Part shown: piece after piece, positions 30,014 to 38,318 of the stretch | Numbering within the stretch: position 1 is the stretch's first letter | Layout of the letters: each line of letters begins with the position of its first letter | NCBI RefSeq assembly: GCF_025200925.1 | Contig: NZ_CP104174.1 | Coordinates: 2,294,001 to 2,358,000, forward strand | Direction: 5' to 3' | Origin: Bradyrhizobium sp. CB1015 | GTDB taxonomy: Bacteria; Pseudomonadota; Alphaproteobacteria; Rhizobiales; Xanthobacteraceae | DNA: 64,000 nt | Notes under the pieces: generated by a model | What the model was told of the DNA's origin: nothing | The model's database searches: none | The model's input: the letters and a program-made list of their open reading frames with translations, nothing else | Translations under genes and position numbers: made by a program

Positions 30014-31180
30014 TCAGCGTGCGCCGACGAGCAGTGGCGGCCGGGTCGGCGGCCGCATCTCGATCGGCTTTGCGCGTGTTTTCAGATCCTTGCCAGTTGC
30101 GGATGCCCACTCGGTGATGACCCGCCTGCTCGAAGCTCCGATCGGCGAAGCTGCGCCCGGCGGCGAACCGACCGGCGGCTGCTCGAGGTAGAGAACCCAT
30201 GCCAGTTCAGGTCCGGACACGACGCCGGACTCGACGATGCGCAGGAACCGGGAAAGATCGCCAGCCATCGAGAACAGAGCGGAAGACTTGCTGTGCGGTG
30301 CGAGCCCAACGCGCTCGCCGATCATCCGCAGACGCTCGTAGGGGCTCGTGGCGTTGGCAACGAGGTCCTCGACCACCGGCGTGTTGGCGCTTAGCGTCAA
30401 TTCGGCCCAGCCGAGGGCCGTTGCTGCGACCAACTCCTCCCGGCTGAGCAACTGATTCTGCCGCCGGGCGCGCAGTGCAAATCGCAGTGCCTCGGCGATC
30501 CTGAAGATCCGATCGTCGTCGGATGCGTTCACGCCGGATGTGTTGCGAACGTTGGTGATCGCCTGCCACAGTTCAAAAAGGAGTTCCTCGAACACCTGGA
30601 TGAATGACGCGTTCGCGTGCGTGGCCTTGTCGTAGGTGGGCGGCCGGTTGTCGTCGGTGCCGAATGCCAGGTCTAGGCCGAGGAGCCGCCAGTATGCGTT
30701 GCGCCGTACCGCCTCGGGATCCGGACGGATGACACTGGTGGACAGCCACGGGGCAAGCGGATTGGCGGCACCAAACAGCAGCACCTCGGTGATCTCGAGC
30801 CAACGCTGGGTCGCGATTGACGGGATGCCCAAACCTTCGCCGGAGCGATATTCCCGGACGACGCGGCGCAGGATCTGGATGGCGCGTGTGTTCTCCAGAA
30901 CATAGCTGTAGCCGAGGTGGTCCCATTGCGGGACACCGGCCAGCGACGGATCCGGGGTGAATGGCGCGAATGCGCCGATGTCGTAGCGGAGGAAGGCTAG
31001 GCGGGCCGGGCTGGCCGACTGCGGATTCGGCGGCGGTCCCCATACGCGAAAGGCGTTCCAGACCTGTTCCATGTGGAGCAACAGATCGAACGGATCGCAC
31101 ATGAGCACTATTGCGGCCGCCGCGTCGCGCGACATGTTGGACGGCGGCGCCATCATGCGGTCAATCAGCTGCTGGATCAT
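30014..31180 (-). CDS. Unrecognised 388-aa cassette protein
   Basis: A mostly helical, Trp-rich protein starting MIQQLIDRMMAPPSNMSRDA, chosen because GAAAGG lies 8 bp upstream of ATG 31180; upstream in-frame sequence has the composition of a shadow frame. No signal peptide or membrane span is seen. Segments such as PQWDHLGYSYVLENTRAIQI and RLLGLDLAFGTDDNRPPTYD are distinctive but match no family I know. It begins 2 bp after the coiled-coil gene and ends 21 bp before the giant hydrolase, so it is firmly part of the operon. It may be an assembly, adaptor or immunity component; that is speculation. Confidence 0.75.
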   Translation of the reverse strand: MIQQLIDRMMAPPSNMSRDAAAAIVLMCDPFDLLLHMEQVWNAFRVWGPPPNPQSASPARLAFLRYDIGAFAPFTPDPSLAGVPQWDHLGYSYVLENTRAIQILRRVVREYRSGEGLGIPSIATQRWLEITEVLLFGAANPLAPWLSTSVIRPDPEAVRRNAYWRLLGLDLAFGTDDNRPPTYDKATHANASFIQVFEELLFELWQAITNVRNTSGVNASDDDRIFRIAEALRFALRARRQNQLLSREELVAATALGWAELTLSANTPVVEDLVANATSPYERLRMIGERVGLAPHSKSSALFSMAGDLSRFLRIVESGVVSGPELAWVLYLEQPPVGSPPGAASPIGASSRRVITEWASATGKDLKTRAKPIEMRPPTRPPLLVGAR

Positions 31181-31182
31181 GA

Positions 31183-31623
31183 CTAGTACCTTTCGTTGTC
31201 GCGTGGGCGCGGAACGACCTCGCCGATGAATGGAACGGGACGCGTTGGTATCGGCACGGTCGATGCTCCCGACCAGCTCGGCCGCGCCGTGGCTTCGATC
31301 ATGCTTGCAAGACGCGCGTTCACAGCGCCATCCGTGATCGGAACGCGATGAGGTCCGATCTCCGCCAGCGGTGCGAGCTTGGTCGACAGTTCCTCGAATC
31401 CGTTGGTCAGGATGCATTCGATCGCGCTCATCTGCGACAAGCGGCTCAGCGCCTGATTCAAGTGGCACAGCTCCTGCTCGCGCTTCGCATCGCGCTCGTG
31501 CAGTTCGTTGATGGTCTGCTTGAGGAGGTCGATCTCCTCGTTGCGCGGGTGCCCGTCCGATTGGCGTTTGGCAAGCTCCAGCACGGACTCGGATCCCGCC
31601 GAAGATGAAGGCTTCTTGGCCAT
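31183..31623 (-). CDS. Small coiled-coil cassette protein
   Basis: A 146-aa protein. ATG 31623 (MAKKPSSSAGSES) follows AAAGGA. Residues about 25-75 form a heptad-rich coiled coil (EEIDLLKQTINELHERDAKR and on to LNQALSRLSQM). The C-terminal half is proline- and serine-rich (ATARPSWSGASTVPIPTRPV). No catalytic motif or signal is seen. It lies 19 bp after the metalloprotease-like gene and 2 bp before the 388-aa gene. A structural or chaperone-like role is plausible from the coiled coil only. Confidence 0.72.
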   Translation of the reverse strand: MAKKPSSSAGSESVLELAKRQSDGHPRNEEIDLLKQTINELHERDAKREQELCHLNQALSRLSQMSAIECILTNGFEELSTKLAPLAEIGPHRVPITDGAVNARLASMIEATARPSWSGASTVPIPTRPVPFIGEVVPRPRDNERY

Positions 31624-31642
31624 GTCGTATTCCTTTCTCAAT

Positions 31643-32902
31643 TCACGCCGCTTCGGTTTGGTTGACGAACCAGCTGCGTGCGCGTTCAATCCACATCGGT
31701 GCAGTCTCCGGACATTCGGCCTCGCGCAGACCGGCGAGTGCGACGATCCGTATTCCCTCGCGCTGCCGCCACGCCGGCGACGTCCAGAGCGCTGCGCCAG
31801 CGGTGTGTTCGAGCTCGGCAAGCGCCTGCGGCGAGACGCGTTTTGGATCGAGCACGTCGGTCATCGGCCGGCCGCCGAGCCCCGGTACGGGCGCTGAGAG
31901 ACACGCTTCTGCGATCTTTGGCATCGCGGCCTTCGAGCGGGCGAGCAGGGGCTGCAGCGTCTCTTCGGCGAGGGCGATCGGATAATGCGCTTCCATGGCC
32001 TGTTGCAGGGCATTCCATGGGCCCTTATCGCCGAAGCAGAGGCGTGACATTGCGCAACCGAGGACTGTGCGAAGCCACCCGATCGGGTGCGGGTCGCCCA
32101 CCGGCCATTGCAGGATGGTGTCGGCACTGCCGACGACGTCGTAGAGCGCCGCCGTCGAGGCATAGCCGGTGTGAAGAAAGGCAAAGACGTCGGCACCGAT
32201 CTCGGAGGCCCAGGGTGTCCACATCGCCTGAAGCTTTTCATCGTCCTTCAGCGCGCGCGCTATGGCCGCTCGCACGGAGGGCGTCCAGCCGGTGAGGTGA
32301 GCGACCTGATGGCCAGTCTCGTGAAAGAGCGAGGTGGGACGATAGAGATTGTGGCGCACGATCTTGATGGCGGCGACCGGCATGATGGCCCCGGGCGCCC
32401 AGAGGCGGACGCCCGCGCGCAGGATCGATGCGCCGGTTCCCTTGTCCTGGTACACCAGCACTCTTGGCACCGGCTTCCTCGCCCGCTCGAGCACGCCCTG
32501 CATGCTCGTGACCGCAAGCCGGTCGAGCGTCGTGAGCGCCTCGCGCAGAGGCGCACTCGTTCGCGAGTTCACGGCATCTCCGAGGAAATCGAGCGTGGTG
32601 TCGACCTGGACGTAGCGGCGACGGAAACGCTGGACACCGGTCGAGGCGGCTGGAATGCGAGCCGGATTCTTCCGCGCCTCGGCAACGACCCGCTGCGTCG
32701 CCTCACCGAGCCCGATGAGTTCCTCGACGACCGCGTTGATCTGCTGGCGCAGCGGCGCACCGGTGTCGCGTTCGACCGACTTCCAGGCCTCGATCGAAGC
32801 AAACTCCTCGGCATCGCGAAACGTGCGAGCGGCCGCCAGCCAGTGGGCGACCTGCCGCTGGAGGTCCGAGGTGACGAGATGCTGGTCGATGTCACGCGTC
32901 AC
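31643..32902 (-). CDS. HExxH metalloprotease-like protein
   Basis: A 419-aa protein with a zinc-peptidase signature: HETGH at residues 194-198 within SLFHETGHQVAHLTG, and a candidate third ligand Glu234 in ASEIGADVFAF 36 residues later, as in gluzincin-like arrangements. The N-terminal 150 residues are helical. The start is GTG 32902, which overlaps the stop of the 796-aa gene by 4 bp (GTGA), implying translational coupling; upstream in-frame sequence is a shadow of that gene. No signal peptide. It could process the other cassette proteins or act as an effector. Confidence 0.78.
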   Translation of the reverse strand: MTRDIDQHLVTSDLQRQVAHWLAAARTFRDAEEFASIEAWKSVERDTGAPLRQQINAVVEELIGLGEATQRVVAEARKNPARIPAASTGVQRFRRRYVQVDTTLDFLGDAVNSRTSAPLREALTTLDRLAVTSMQGVLERARKPVPRVLVYQDKGTGASILRAGVRLWAPGAIMPVAAIKIVRHNLYRPTSLFHETGHQVAHLTGWTPSVRAAIARALKDDEKLQAMWTPWASEIGADVFAFLHTGYASTAALYDVVGSADTILQWPVGDPHPIGWLRTVLGCAMSRLCFGDKGPWNALQQAMEAHYPIALAEETLQPLLARSKAAMPKIAEACLSAPVPGLGGRPMTDVLDPKRVSPQALAELEHTAGAALWTSPAWRQREGIRIVALAGLREAECPETAPMWIERARSWFVNQTEAA

Positions 32903-35289
32903 TTGCCGCCTCGCCCAGGTGTGACGGAGATGGCGATGCTCGGTGTGCCGCGCAGCGCGGCGCCGGACGGCGCGGACGCACCGCCGCGCAGCATCCTGCG
33001 GATCGCGTCGAGCCCGGGGACCGCGGTGAGGCGGATGCGAACCGTTACACCGGGATCGGGATGTCCGGCTGCGCGCACGAACGCTTCCGCATTGGCTCGC
33101 GCCCATTTCGTCAACGCCGGCATCACCCAGGCGCGCAGGCGCTGGCGCAGCTGTGCGGTCAGGCCGGGCGGCAGCAGCCTGACCCTGTGGGCAGCGAAGT
33201 CCTCGAAAGTCTCGCCGTCCTCACCATCCTCGCGCAACATCCGGAGAGGAGCCTGGCCGCCCGCGGAGAGTCGCTCCATGTCCTGGTAGGTCCTGGTGAG
33301 CGCCTGCAGTAGCGGGAGGCTTCCCTGGCCCTTGCGGATCGCCGCGACGATCTTCTGCGTCTCCGCCTCCGACAAGTAGATGCCGACGGTGATGCGCGCT
33401 TGGCGCATATTCACCGAAGCCCAGGCACGGCTTGCGCGCAGACGCCTGGCCGCGGCCTGTCCCGCCGGGCCCGCGGGCAAAGTTGGCGGCGCGCCAGCGC
33501 CGACCGGCTCCAGAATGTAGAAGCGCTGGCCCGCGGCGATCCGCTGTCGCGAGCGAAGATATGCGGCGGGCACCGCGACGCCGAGCTTCGGTTCACGCAG
33601 TAGAACGCCGGCCGCCGCCGGCGTCAGCGGATGGACGTTGGCGGTGTTGATGTAGCCGCGGCCTGCGCCTGCGCCCGACCGGTCGGTGCGCACCATGCGC
33701 TGGAGCGTGGTGCCGGGCGCAGACTGATAGATGTGCATGCGCGCGCGGATCGGAAACTGCGCGCCCGCCGCCCGCATCGCCGCGCCGACCGTCGATCCGC
33801 CGAAGGTGGGCAGCGTGTCCGCAATCTGCGACGTCACCTGGATATCGGGCGTGCGGCTGTACTTGCGATAGGGCCGGAGGCTACGCGGGCGGCGGCTCAC
33901 GAAGGTTCCGCCGAGCGACGGGGCCTGCTGCAGCGACGCACGAACGAAGCGAGGCGGGAAATGCGTTGCAACGGCTTGGCTGAACGCTTCTGCGGTCGCG
34001 AGCTGGGTCAGCTCTTCGTCCTCGAACACGTAGTCCTCGTTCTCGGCGAACTGACGGACCGTATCCTCGACGATGCTGGCGAGCGCGACCGGCGCCACCT
34101 CGTCGCTGCGCTCGAGCTGCGCCCGGTCCTCGGCTTCGAGCGAGATGAGCCTCAGACCGGTATCTACGATGGCGTTCGACAGAGGCCCTTTGAGCTGCGG
34201 TCCTACCCATTTGCCGATCAGCTGGCCGAGATAATTGGCGAGGAAGCCCACCACCTTCGGTCGACCGACGAGGTTGATTCCGAGCCGCAGCGCGCCGAGC
34301 AGGGCGGGAACGAATTGCTCGATCGCAGGCGCGAGATCTTCGTCCTCATCGGCGTCGCGCAGCCGTTCGATCAGTGCGCCGCGGGCTTCGGCGAGCACCT
34401 CGAGTTCCCGCGTCTCGATCTCGCTCTCGTCCGTCGCACCGAACGCCTCGCCTTCGAACTCGGCTGCCGCATCGCTCGCCAGTGCCTCCGCGATGGCCGC
34501 GTCGAAGGATTCGGCGAGCGACTCCATGTCGGTCAGGTTCGCCGGTGACACCTGAGCTTCGTCGATGCTCTCCTCCGCAGCCTCGGACGTGAATCGGGCG
34601 GCGAGCGCGCGTGCGTGCGGCTGCAGAGGTGCCGGCAACCGGCCGATGGCGAAGGACAGGACGCGCCGGAGCAGGGGATTGATCAGGCCGCGCAGCTTGT
34701 TCAGAACCGGCCCGAGCAGCGACCCCGCGACCTTGCCGACGCTCTTTGCCACATTGGCGACGGTCTTGACGACGCCCTTGGCTTTCTTGATGAGCTTGCC
34801 GATGAACTCCTCGCCGGCCGGCGTCAGCTCTCCGATCGATGGGTCGAATCTCTCCAGCACCTCATCGAGCTGTTGCTCTGAAAGGGAGCCGACGTCCAGG
34901 CCGGCCATCCCTGCTTCCAGCGCCTGCAGATACTGTTGCGCCTCGAAGCGCACCGGGGCGAGGTGCGCGTCGGCATAGCGTTCGCGCTCCTGTGCGGACG
35001 CCGGCGTCTCGTCGACGAACCGCTCGTCGAGTGCCTGCTCGGTCTCCTCGGCCAGAAACGCAAGCGCTTCGTCGAACGCTTCATCGCGAAGCTCGGCATA
35101 GACTTCGGCCACCAGGCGGTCGGTCTCGGACTGGCTTGCGCCGCCATCGAGCGTCGCTGCGAATGGCGTGAGATTCTCGCTCCACGGAGCGAAGCCGATC
35201 GCCGCGCCGTTGCCGGTTTCGGCGAAGGCTTCAGCGAACGGGTTTTCGTGCGCGGCGAAGAGATGGGATGACTCTTGTTGATTCAGCAT
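32899..35289 (-). CDS. 796-aa cassette protein with (E/D)NPF N-terminus and amphipathic core
   Basis: First structural gene after the SARP regulator. Residues 15-18 are ENPF within an acidic/aromatic N-terminal stretch, echoing DNPF in the giant hydrolase. Around residues 165-225 is a Lys/Gly/Val/Leu-rich amphipathic run (KKAKGVVKTVANVAKSVGKV, then LLGPVLNKLRGLINPLLRRV) that could interact with membranes. Acidic helices surround it. The C-terminal half is Arg/Ala-rich with beta-type stretches (RRPRSLRPYRKYSRTPDI; RARMHIYQSAPGTTLQRMVR). I know no named family. GGAG precedes the ATG by 7 bp. No classical signal peptide. Confidence 0.78.
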   Translation of the reverse strand: MLNQQESSHLFAAHENPFAEAFAETGNGAAIGFAPWSENLTPFAATLDGGASQSETDRLVAEVYAELRDEAFDEALAFLAEETEQALDERFVDETPASAQERERYADAHLAPVRFEAQQYLQALEAGMAGLDVGSLSEQQLDEVLERFDPSIGELTPAGEEFIGKLIKKAKGVVKTVANVAKSVGKVAGSLLGPVLNKLRGLINPLLRRVLSFAIGRLPAPLQPHARALAARFTSEAAEESIDEAQVSPANLTDMESLAESFDAAIAEALASDAAAEFEGEAFGATDESEIETRELEVLAEARGALIERLRDADEDEDLAPAIEQFVPALLGALRLGINLVGRPKVVGFLANYLGQLIGKWVGPQLKGPLSNAIVDTGLRLISLEAEDRAQLERSDEVAPVALASIVEDTVRQFAENEDYVFEDEELTQLATAEAFSQAVATHFPPRFVRASLQQAPSLGGTFVSRRPRSLRPYRKYSRTPDIQVTSQIADTLPTFGGSTVGAAMRAAGAQFPIRARMHIYQSAPGTTLQRMVRTDRSGAGAGRGYINTANVHPLTPAAAGVLLREPKLGVAVPAAYLRSRQRIAAGQRFYILEPVGAGAPPTLPAGPAGQAAARRLRASRAWASVNMRQARITVGIYLSEAETQKIVAAIRKGQGSLPLLQALTRTYQDMERLSAGGQAPLRMLREDGEDGETFEDFAAHRVRLLPPGLTAQLRQRLRAWVMPALTKWARANAEAFVRAAGHPDPGVTVRIRLTAVPGLDAIRRMLRGGASAPSGAALRGTPSIAISVTPGRGGK

Positions 35290-35519
35290 CGCGCGACTCC
35301 GGCCTCCTGAACATCTGCGGTGCAGTTGAGCATGACCGCCGTCCGCCGCTGTGTGTGCCGCCGTCGCCTTGCCGGCTTGTTCGCGCGCTCAGTGCGTATT
35401 GCTGCCGTGGCCGCGGCGCTTTCCGAGGCGTCCACGCAGCGTCGCAGGATCGTCCGCGGGCAGACGACGGCCGTCCCTGCAGACTCCGGAAAAGGAAGAG
35501 ACAAAAAGGGAAGGGGAAG

Positions 35520-36227
35520 CTAGTGCGCGGTGCGTGAGGCGGGACAAATGCCGGCCACGCGCTTCGCCAGCGCCTCATCCGGGGCCACGCCCAGCTCGCA
35601 GGCAAGGCGCTTTGCCAGCGAACGGTAGCACTGGACCGCCTGGTAGCGATTGCGCTGGGCGAGATATGCATCAATCAGCGCTTCGGCCGCCGATTCGCGC
35701 AGCGGCTCGGCGGCGAGCGCGGCGACCCCCGCCTGTGCTGCCAGCGCGAGATCGCCACACGTCGTCATCATCCGGCAGGCCGCCTCGAGCGCCTCCACCC
35801 GCAGCAGGCGAAACGCCTCCTGCCTGGCGATCAGCCACTCCTCATGCCAGCCGGGCAGAACATCGTTCGATAGCAATACGATGTCCTCGAAGGTAAGCGC
35901 TTCGCCCTTGAGGGCACGGGCCGCGATGGCCTGCGCGCGCGAGAAATCAACGTCCGCCGACAGCACCAGCTCGTCGCCCATGGTCTCGATCCAGCCGCGC
36001 GGAACGTGCCACAGCGCGCGGCGGAGGTTGGCTCGGCCCGCGTCTTCGGCGAGATCCAGCCAGAGATTGCTGGCGGCTGCGGTGCGCGAGACCGGCCGGC
36101 CTTGAAGCGCGAGAAAGGCGAGAAGCCGGCGCGCCGGGAGCGAGAGGCGAACCATCGGGTGGACGCCAAGCCGCCCGAGAATGGCGACCTTGCGCTCCAC
36201 TATCCTCTCACTGATGCCCCCCGTCAT
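35520..36227 (-). CDS. SARP/BTAD-type transcriptional regulator
   Basis: A 235-aa protein: an N-terminal winged-helix OmpR-like domain (KVAILGRLGVHPMVRLSLPA, then RRLLAFLALQGRPVSRTAAASNLW and ANLRRALWHVPRG) followed by a bacterial transcriptional activation domain (WLIARQEAFRLLRVEALEAA, AEPLRESAAEALIDAYLAQR, YRSLAKRLACELGVAPDEAL). This is the SARP architecture, which usually activates adjacent large clusters by binding direct repeats. AGGAAGG precedes the ATG. It ends 230 bp before the 796-aa gene on the same strand; that gap is the likely target promoter. SARPs are best known from actinobacteria, though BTAD proteins occur in rhizobia. Confidence 0.85.
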   Translation of the reverse strand: MTGGISERIVERKVAILGRLGVHPMVRLSLPARRLLAFLALQGRPVSRTAAASNLWLDLAEDAGRANLRRALWHVPRGWIETMGDELVLSADVDFSRAQAIAARALKGEALTFEDIVLLSNDVLPGWHEEWLIARQEAFRLLRVEALEAACRMMTTCGDLALAAQAGVAALAAEPLRESAAEALIDAYLAQRNRYQAVQCYRSLAKRLACELGVAPDEALAKRVAGICPASRTAH

Positions 36228-37427
36228 GAAGAGCCTTCCTGGTCGCGAGATTATGAAAAAGTTCGACCGAGCTCTGGCCGGCCGAGTAAAGTCTTCTGTT
36301 GGGCCGTTCGTATTCCGGCCGGTCCTTAAATTCTCGACACTAGGCTGACAACCGGCGTGGAATGGTACGCCCGCCGCCCATCGTGGGCAATAAATCGGGT
36401 TGGAGCCCGAGGCCGGGACTTAGCGATAGATTTAGTCGCGTTTTACTGTTCAATGGCGCGGGTGCGTGCGTATGCCGACAACCGTGTTCGAACACTGTGG
36501 CTAACACGAGGCCTGGTGGCAGTTCGCCGCGCGCGCAGAATTTGCCGCAGATATTGCACATGGGCGTGCCCAGTCCTGTGCACATGTGAACCTCACCACA
36601 ACTCCGACACGCGTTGACCGAAATCAGGCTCGACGGTTTGCCGCCAGAGCATCCTGTGCTCGCGTGGGATGCGCGAGGCGGAACCCAGAGCAAATTCCGA
36701 CCCGGACAGTCGCCCGATGCAGATCAGTTCGTAACGTAGCGGTGTTTTCTATCCCGATAGTATGAACTAGTTCATTCTTGAGCCGCAACCAGAAGCTTCA
36801 CGTCGAGCATAGCCGGTTCGATGCAATGATCGGTTGCAAAAATGAAGCAGCGCACGCATCTGACAAGAGTACTGCCTTGACCGTCTGAGGAGGACGCGGC
36901 TGTTCACGCCAGCTAGCCGCAGTATCCAATTTAGTTAAGTAGTGCCGACGTTTGACGCGAAGGCGGCGGTCGACTACCGCTTCGCGGCAAAGAATGAGCC
37001 CGGTAAGACCCGAATGCGATCGTCGACGGGATCTCGTAAGCGACACGCGCGCGATGGCGGACCAAGCTCTGCAGGCAGCCTATCGTTCGCAAGGCCTGGA
37101 GCCGGACAGTGACTCGAGTGCAGACAATTTAGCGTTTTGTTGAAGCGACGCCCGCGAGCCTGGGTCCGGTGATAAAGTCGATTGGGCTCAAGTCGGGGCA
37201 AGTGAACCGAGCGTGGTCCTTGGCTCGGTCATAGATTGGTGCACGTTACGTCCATGAGAGAGCAACCGCGGCACGTCTGAGAAGAATTTCCACGCAAACG
37301 CACTTCTTGCGTCAATTTGTATTGCTGCTTGAGAACTATGGATCTTGGTAGCAAGTCCCTTCCCCTTACCAGCAAAGCTTATGCTGCCGAGTTCGCGCGT
37401 TGCAGCGGTGCACTTGGACGCCGCGCG
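36228..37427. other. 1.2-kb gene-poor stretch
   Basis: No supported gene. The first 120 bp upstream of the SARP gene should hold its promoter. A - strand frame at 36340-36693 contains several CxxC-like pairs (CRSCGEVHMC, CNICGKFC) that resemble a zinc ribbon, but the rest of the frame has no protein character and no ribosome site, so I do not call it. The remainder has lower GC and many stops in all frames, consistent with decayed DNA. Confidence 0.45.
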
Positions 37428-37538
37428 CTAGTGTCTGGGATTTAGAGCACTGTTCAGGCCGTCGCCGATGAGGTTGAAGCCGATCACGAGCGTGATGATC
37501 GCAAGGCCGGGCCAAAGCGCCATCCATGGTGCCTCGCC
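37428..37538 (-). pseudogene. C-terminal remnant of an OppC/DppC-type ABC permease
   Basis: The last 36 codons before the stop at 37428 read GEAPWMALWPGLAIITLVIG, then FNLIGDGLNSALNPRH. This matches the conserved end of dipeptide/oligopeptide ABC permeases (PGLAI..FNLLGDGLRDALDPR). Everything upstream in this frame lacks the family. It is a short fossil of a transporter gene. Confidence 0.75.
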
Positions 37539-37575
37539 ATTTTGAGAGGCGGCTGCTATTTGGCGGCAGCGTCCG

Positions 37576-38013
37576 CTACATACGCTTCGTATGATTGTCC
37601 AAGGGCGCTGTGCGTAAATGATTTCCAAGGCCACAATCTCGGAATAGTCGCTCGTCTCGTCCCCGGTATTTGATCAAGTCAACCATGGTCAGGCCCGGCC
37701 CCGTGTCAAAGTTGGAAGCTGGTGCACCGGGAATGCGGATGAGCCCTTGCATGCTTGGGCCCCGCGTTTGAATAGCGACTTTGATTTGCGACGCCCTACG
37801 CGAAAATCGCTGCTCGGATCGAAGCGGGATCCGCTGCCACTGATCAATGTCACCTGCGGTTTGACCGATGTAACTCGGGCGGATCGTCTGATCGATTGCA
37901 GCAAGTGTGGGGACGGCTAGCAGTGACAGGATAGCGGTGAGAGCAGCCGCGCGGAATGTGATGAGACCTAGGCTTCGCGTCTCAAGGATTGGTCGGCGTC
38001 TTTTTCGTATCAT
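37576..38013 (-). CDS. Putative secreted hypothetical protein
   Basis: A 145-aa frame with a possible signal peptide (LITFRAAALTAILSLLAVPT, cleavage near LAA) preceded by a basic RKRRRP stretch. The mature part has no known domain (TIRPSYIGQTAGDIDQWQRI). It overlaps the 3' end of the preceding secreted-protein gene by 32 bp on the same strand. No good ribosome site is seen. The C-terminal third overlaps decayed DNA, so the natural end may have been altered. Confidence 0.4.
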   Translation of the reverse strand: MIRKRRRPILETRSLGLITFRAAALTAILSLLAVPTLAAIDQTIRPSYIGQTAGDIDQWQRIPLRSEQRFSRRASQIKVAIQTRGPSMQGLIRIPGAPASNFDTGPGLTMVDLIKYRGRDERLFRDCGLGNHLRTAPLDNHTKRM

Positions 38014-38263
38014 GAGAGCGATCCATTAGTGTCCGAATGGCTGCCCCTTTCGCCGCAGCATCTCCGGAGTCCTCAGCGACGCGTTCAGGCGTGCACTTCG
38101 TTGAGGGCGGGTTTCCACACTGGCGCGCAAGCGCTTCCCAACCGACACACTTTCCAGATTGGCTTCGGTATCCCGGACCTCCATTGTCGCCGCAGGCTGC
38201 GAGTGCCGATGGGGCATGCAAGAGCTGCACGATGATGAAAAGCGAAACTACCTTGGAAATCAC
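37982..38263 (-). CDS. Small Cys-containing secreted hypothetical protein
   Basis: A 93-aa protein with a clear signal peptide (MISKVVSLFIIVQLLHAPSA, cleavage after LAA) and a mature domain with four Cys (ACGDNGGPGYRSQSGKCVGW; RQCGNPPSTKCTPERV), which may form two disulfides. The same CGDxGGPGYR pattern recurs in small secreted proteins of Bradyrhizobium. The C-terminal HDTKKTPTNP tail is polar. Function unknown. Confidence 0.65.
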   Translation of the reverse strand: MISKVVSLFIIVQLLHAPSALAACGDNGGPGYRSQSGKCVGWEALARQCGNPPSTKCTPERVAEDSGDAAAKGAAIRTLMDRSHDTKKTPTNP

Positions 38264-38318
38264 TTTGGACGCTCCACGTCTGGACCGACAAACTACGCTA
38301 ACTCCACGGCGCGCGACT

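Noticed and set aside
24304..36227. Extracellular contractile injection system or phage-tail island
   Set aside because: No sheath, tube, baseplate, spike or AAA ATPase genes are present in this window.
36340..36693. - strand frame with CxxC pairs (zinc-ribbon-like)
   Set aside because: No ribosome site and the remainder of the frame is not protein-like; could be a remnant but not supportable.
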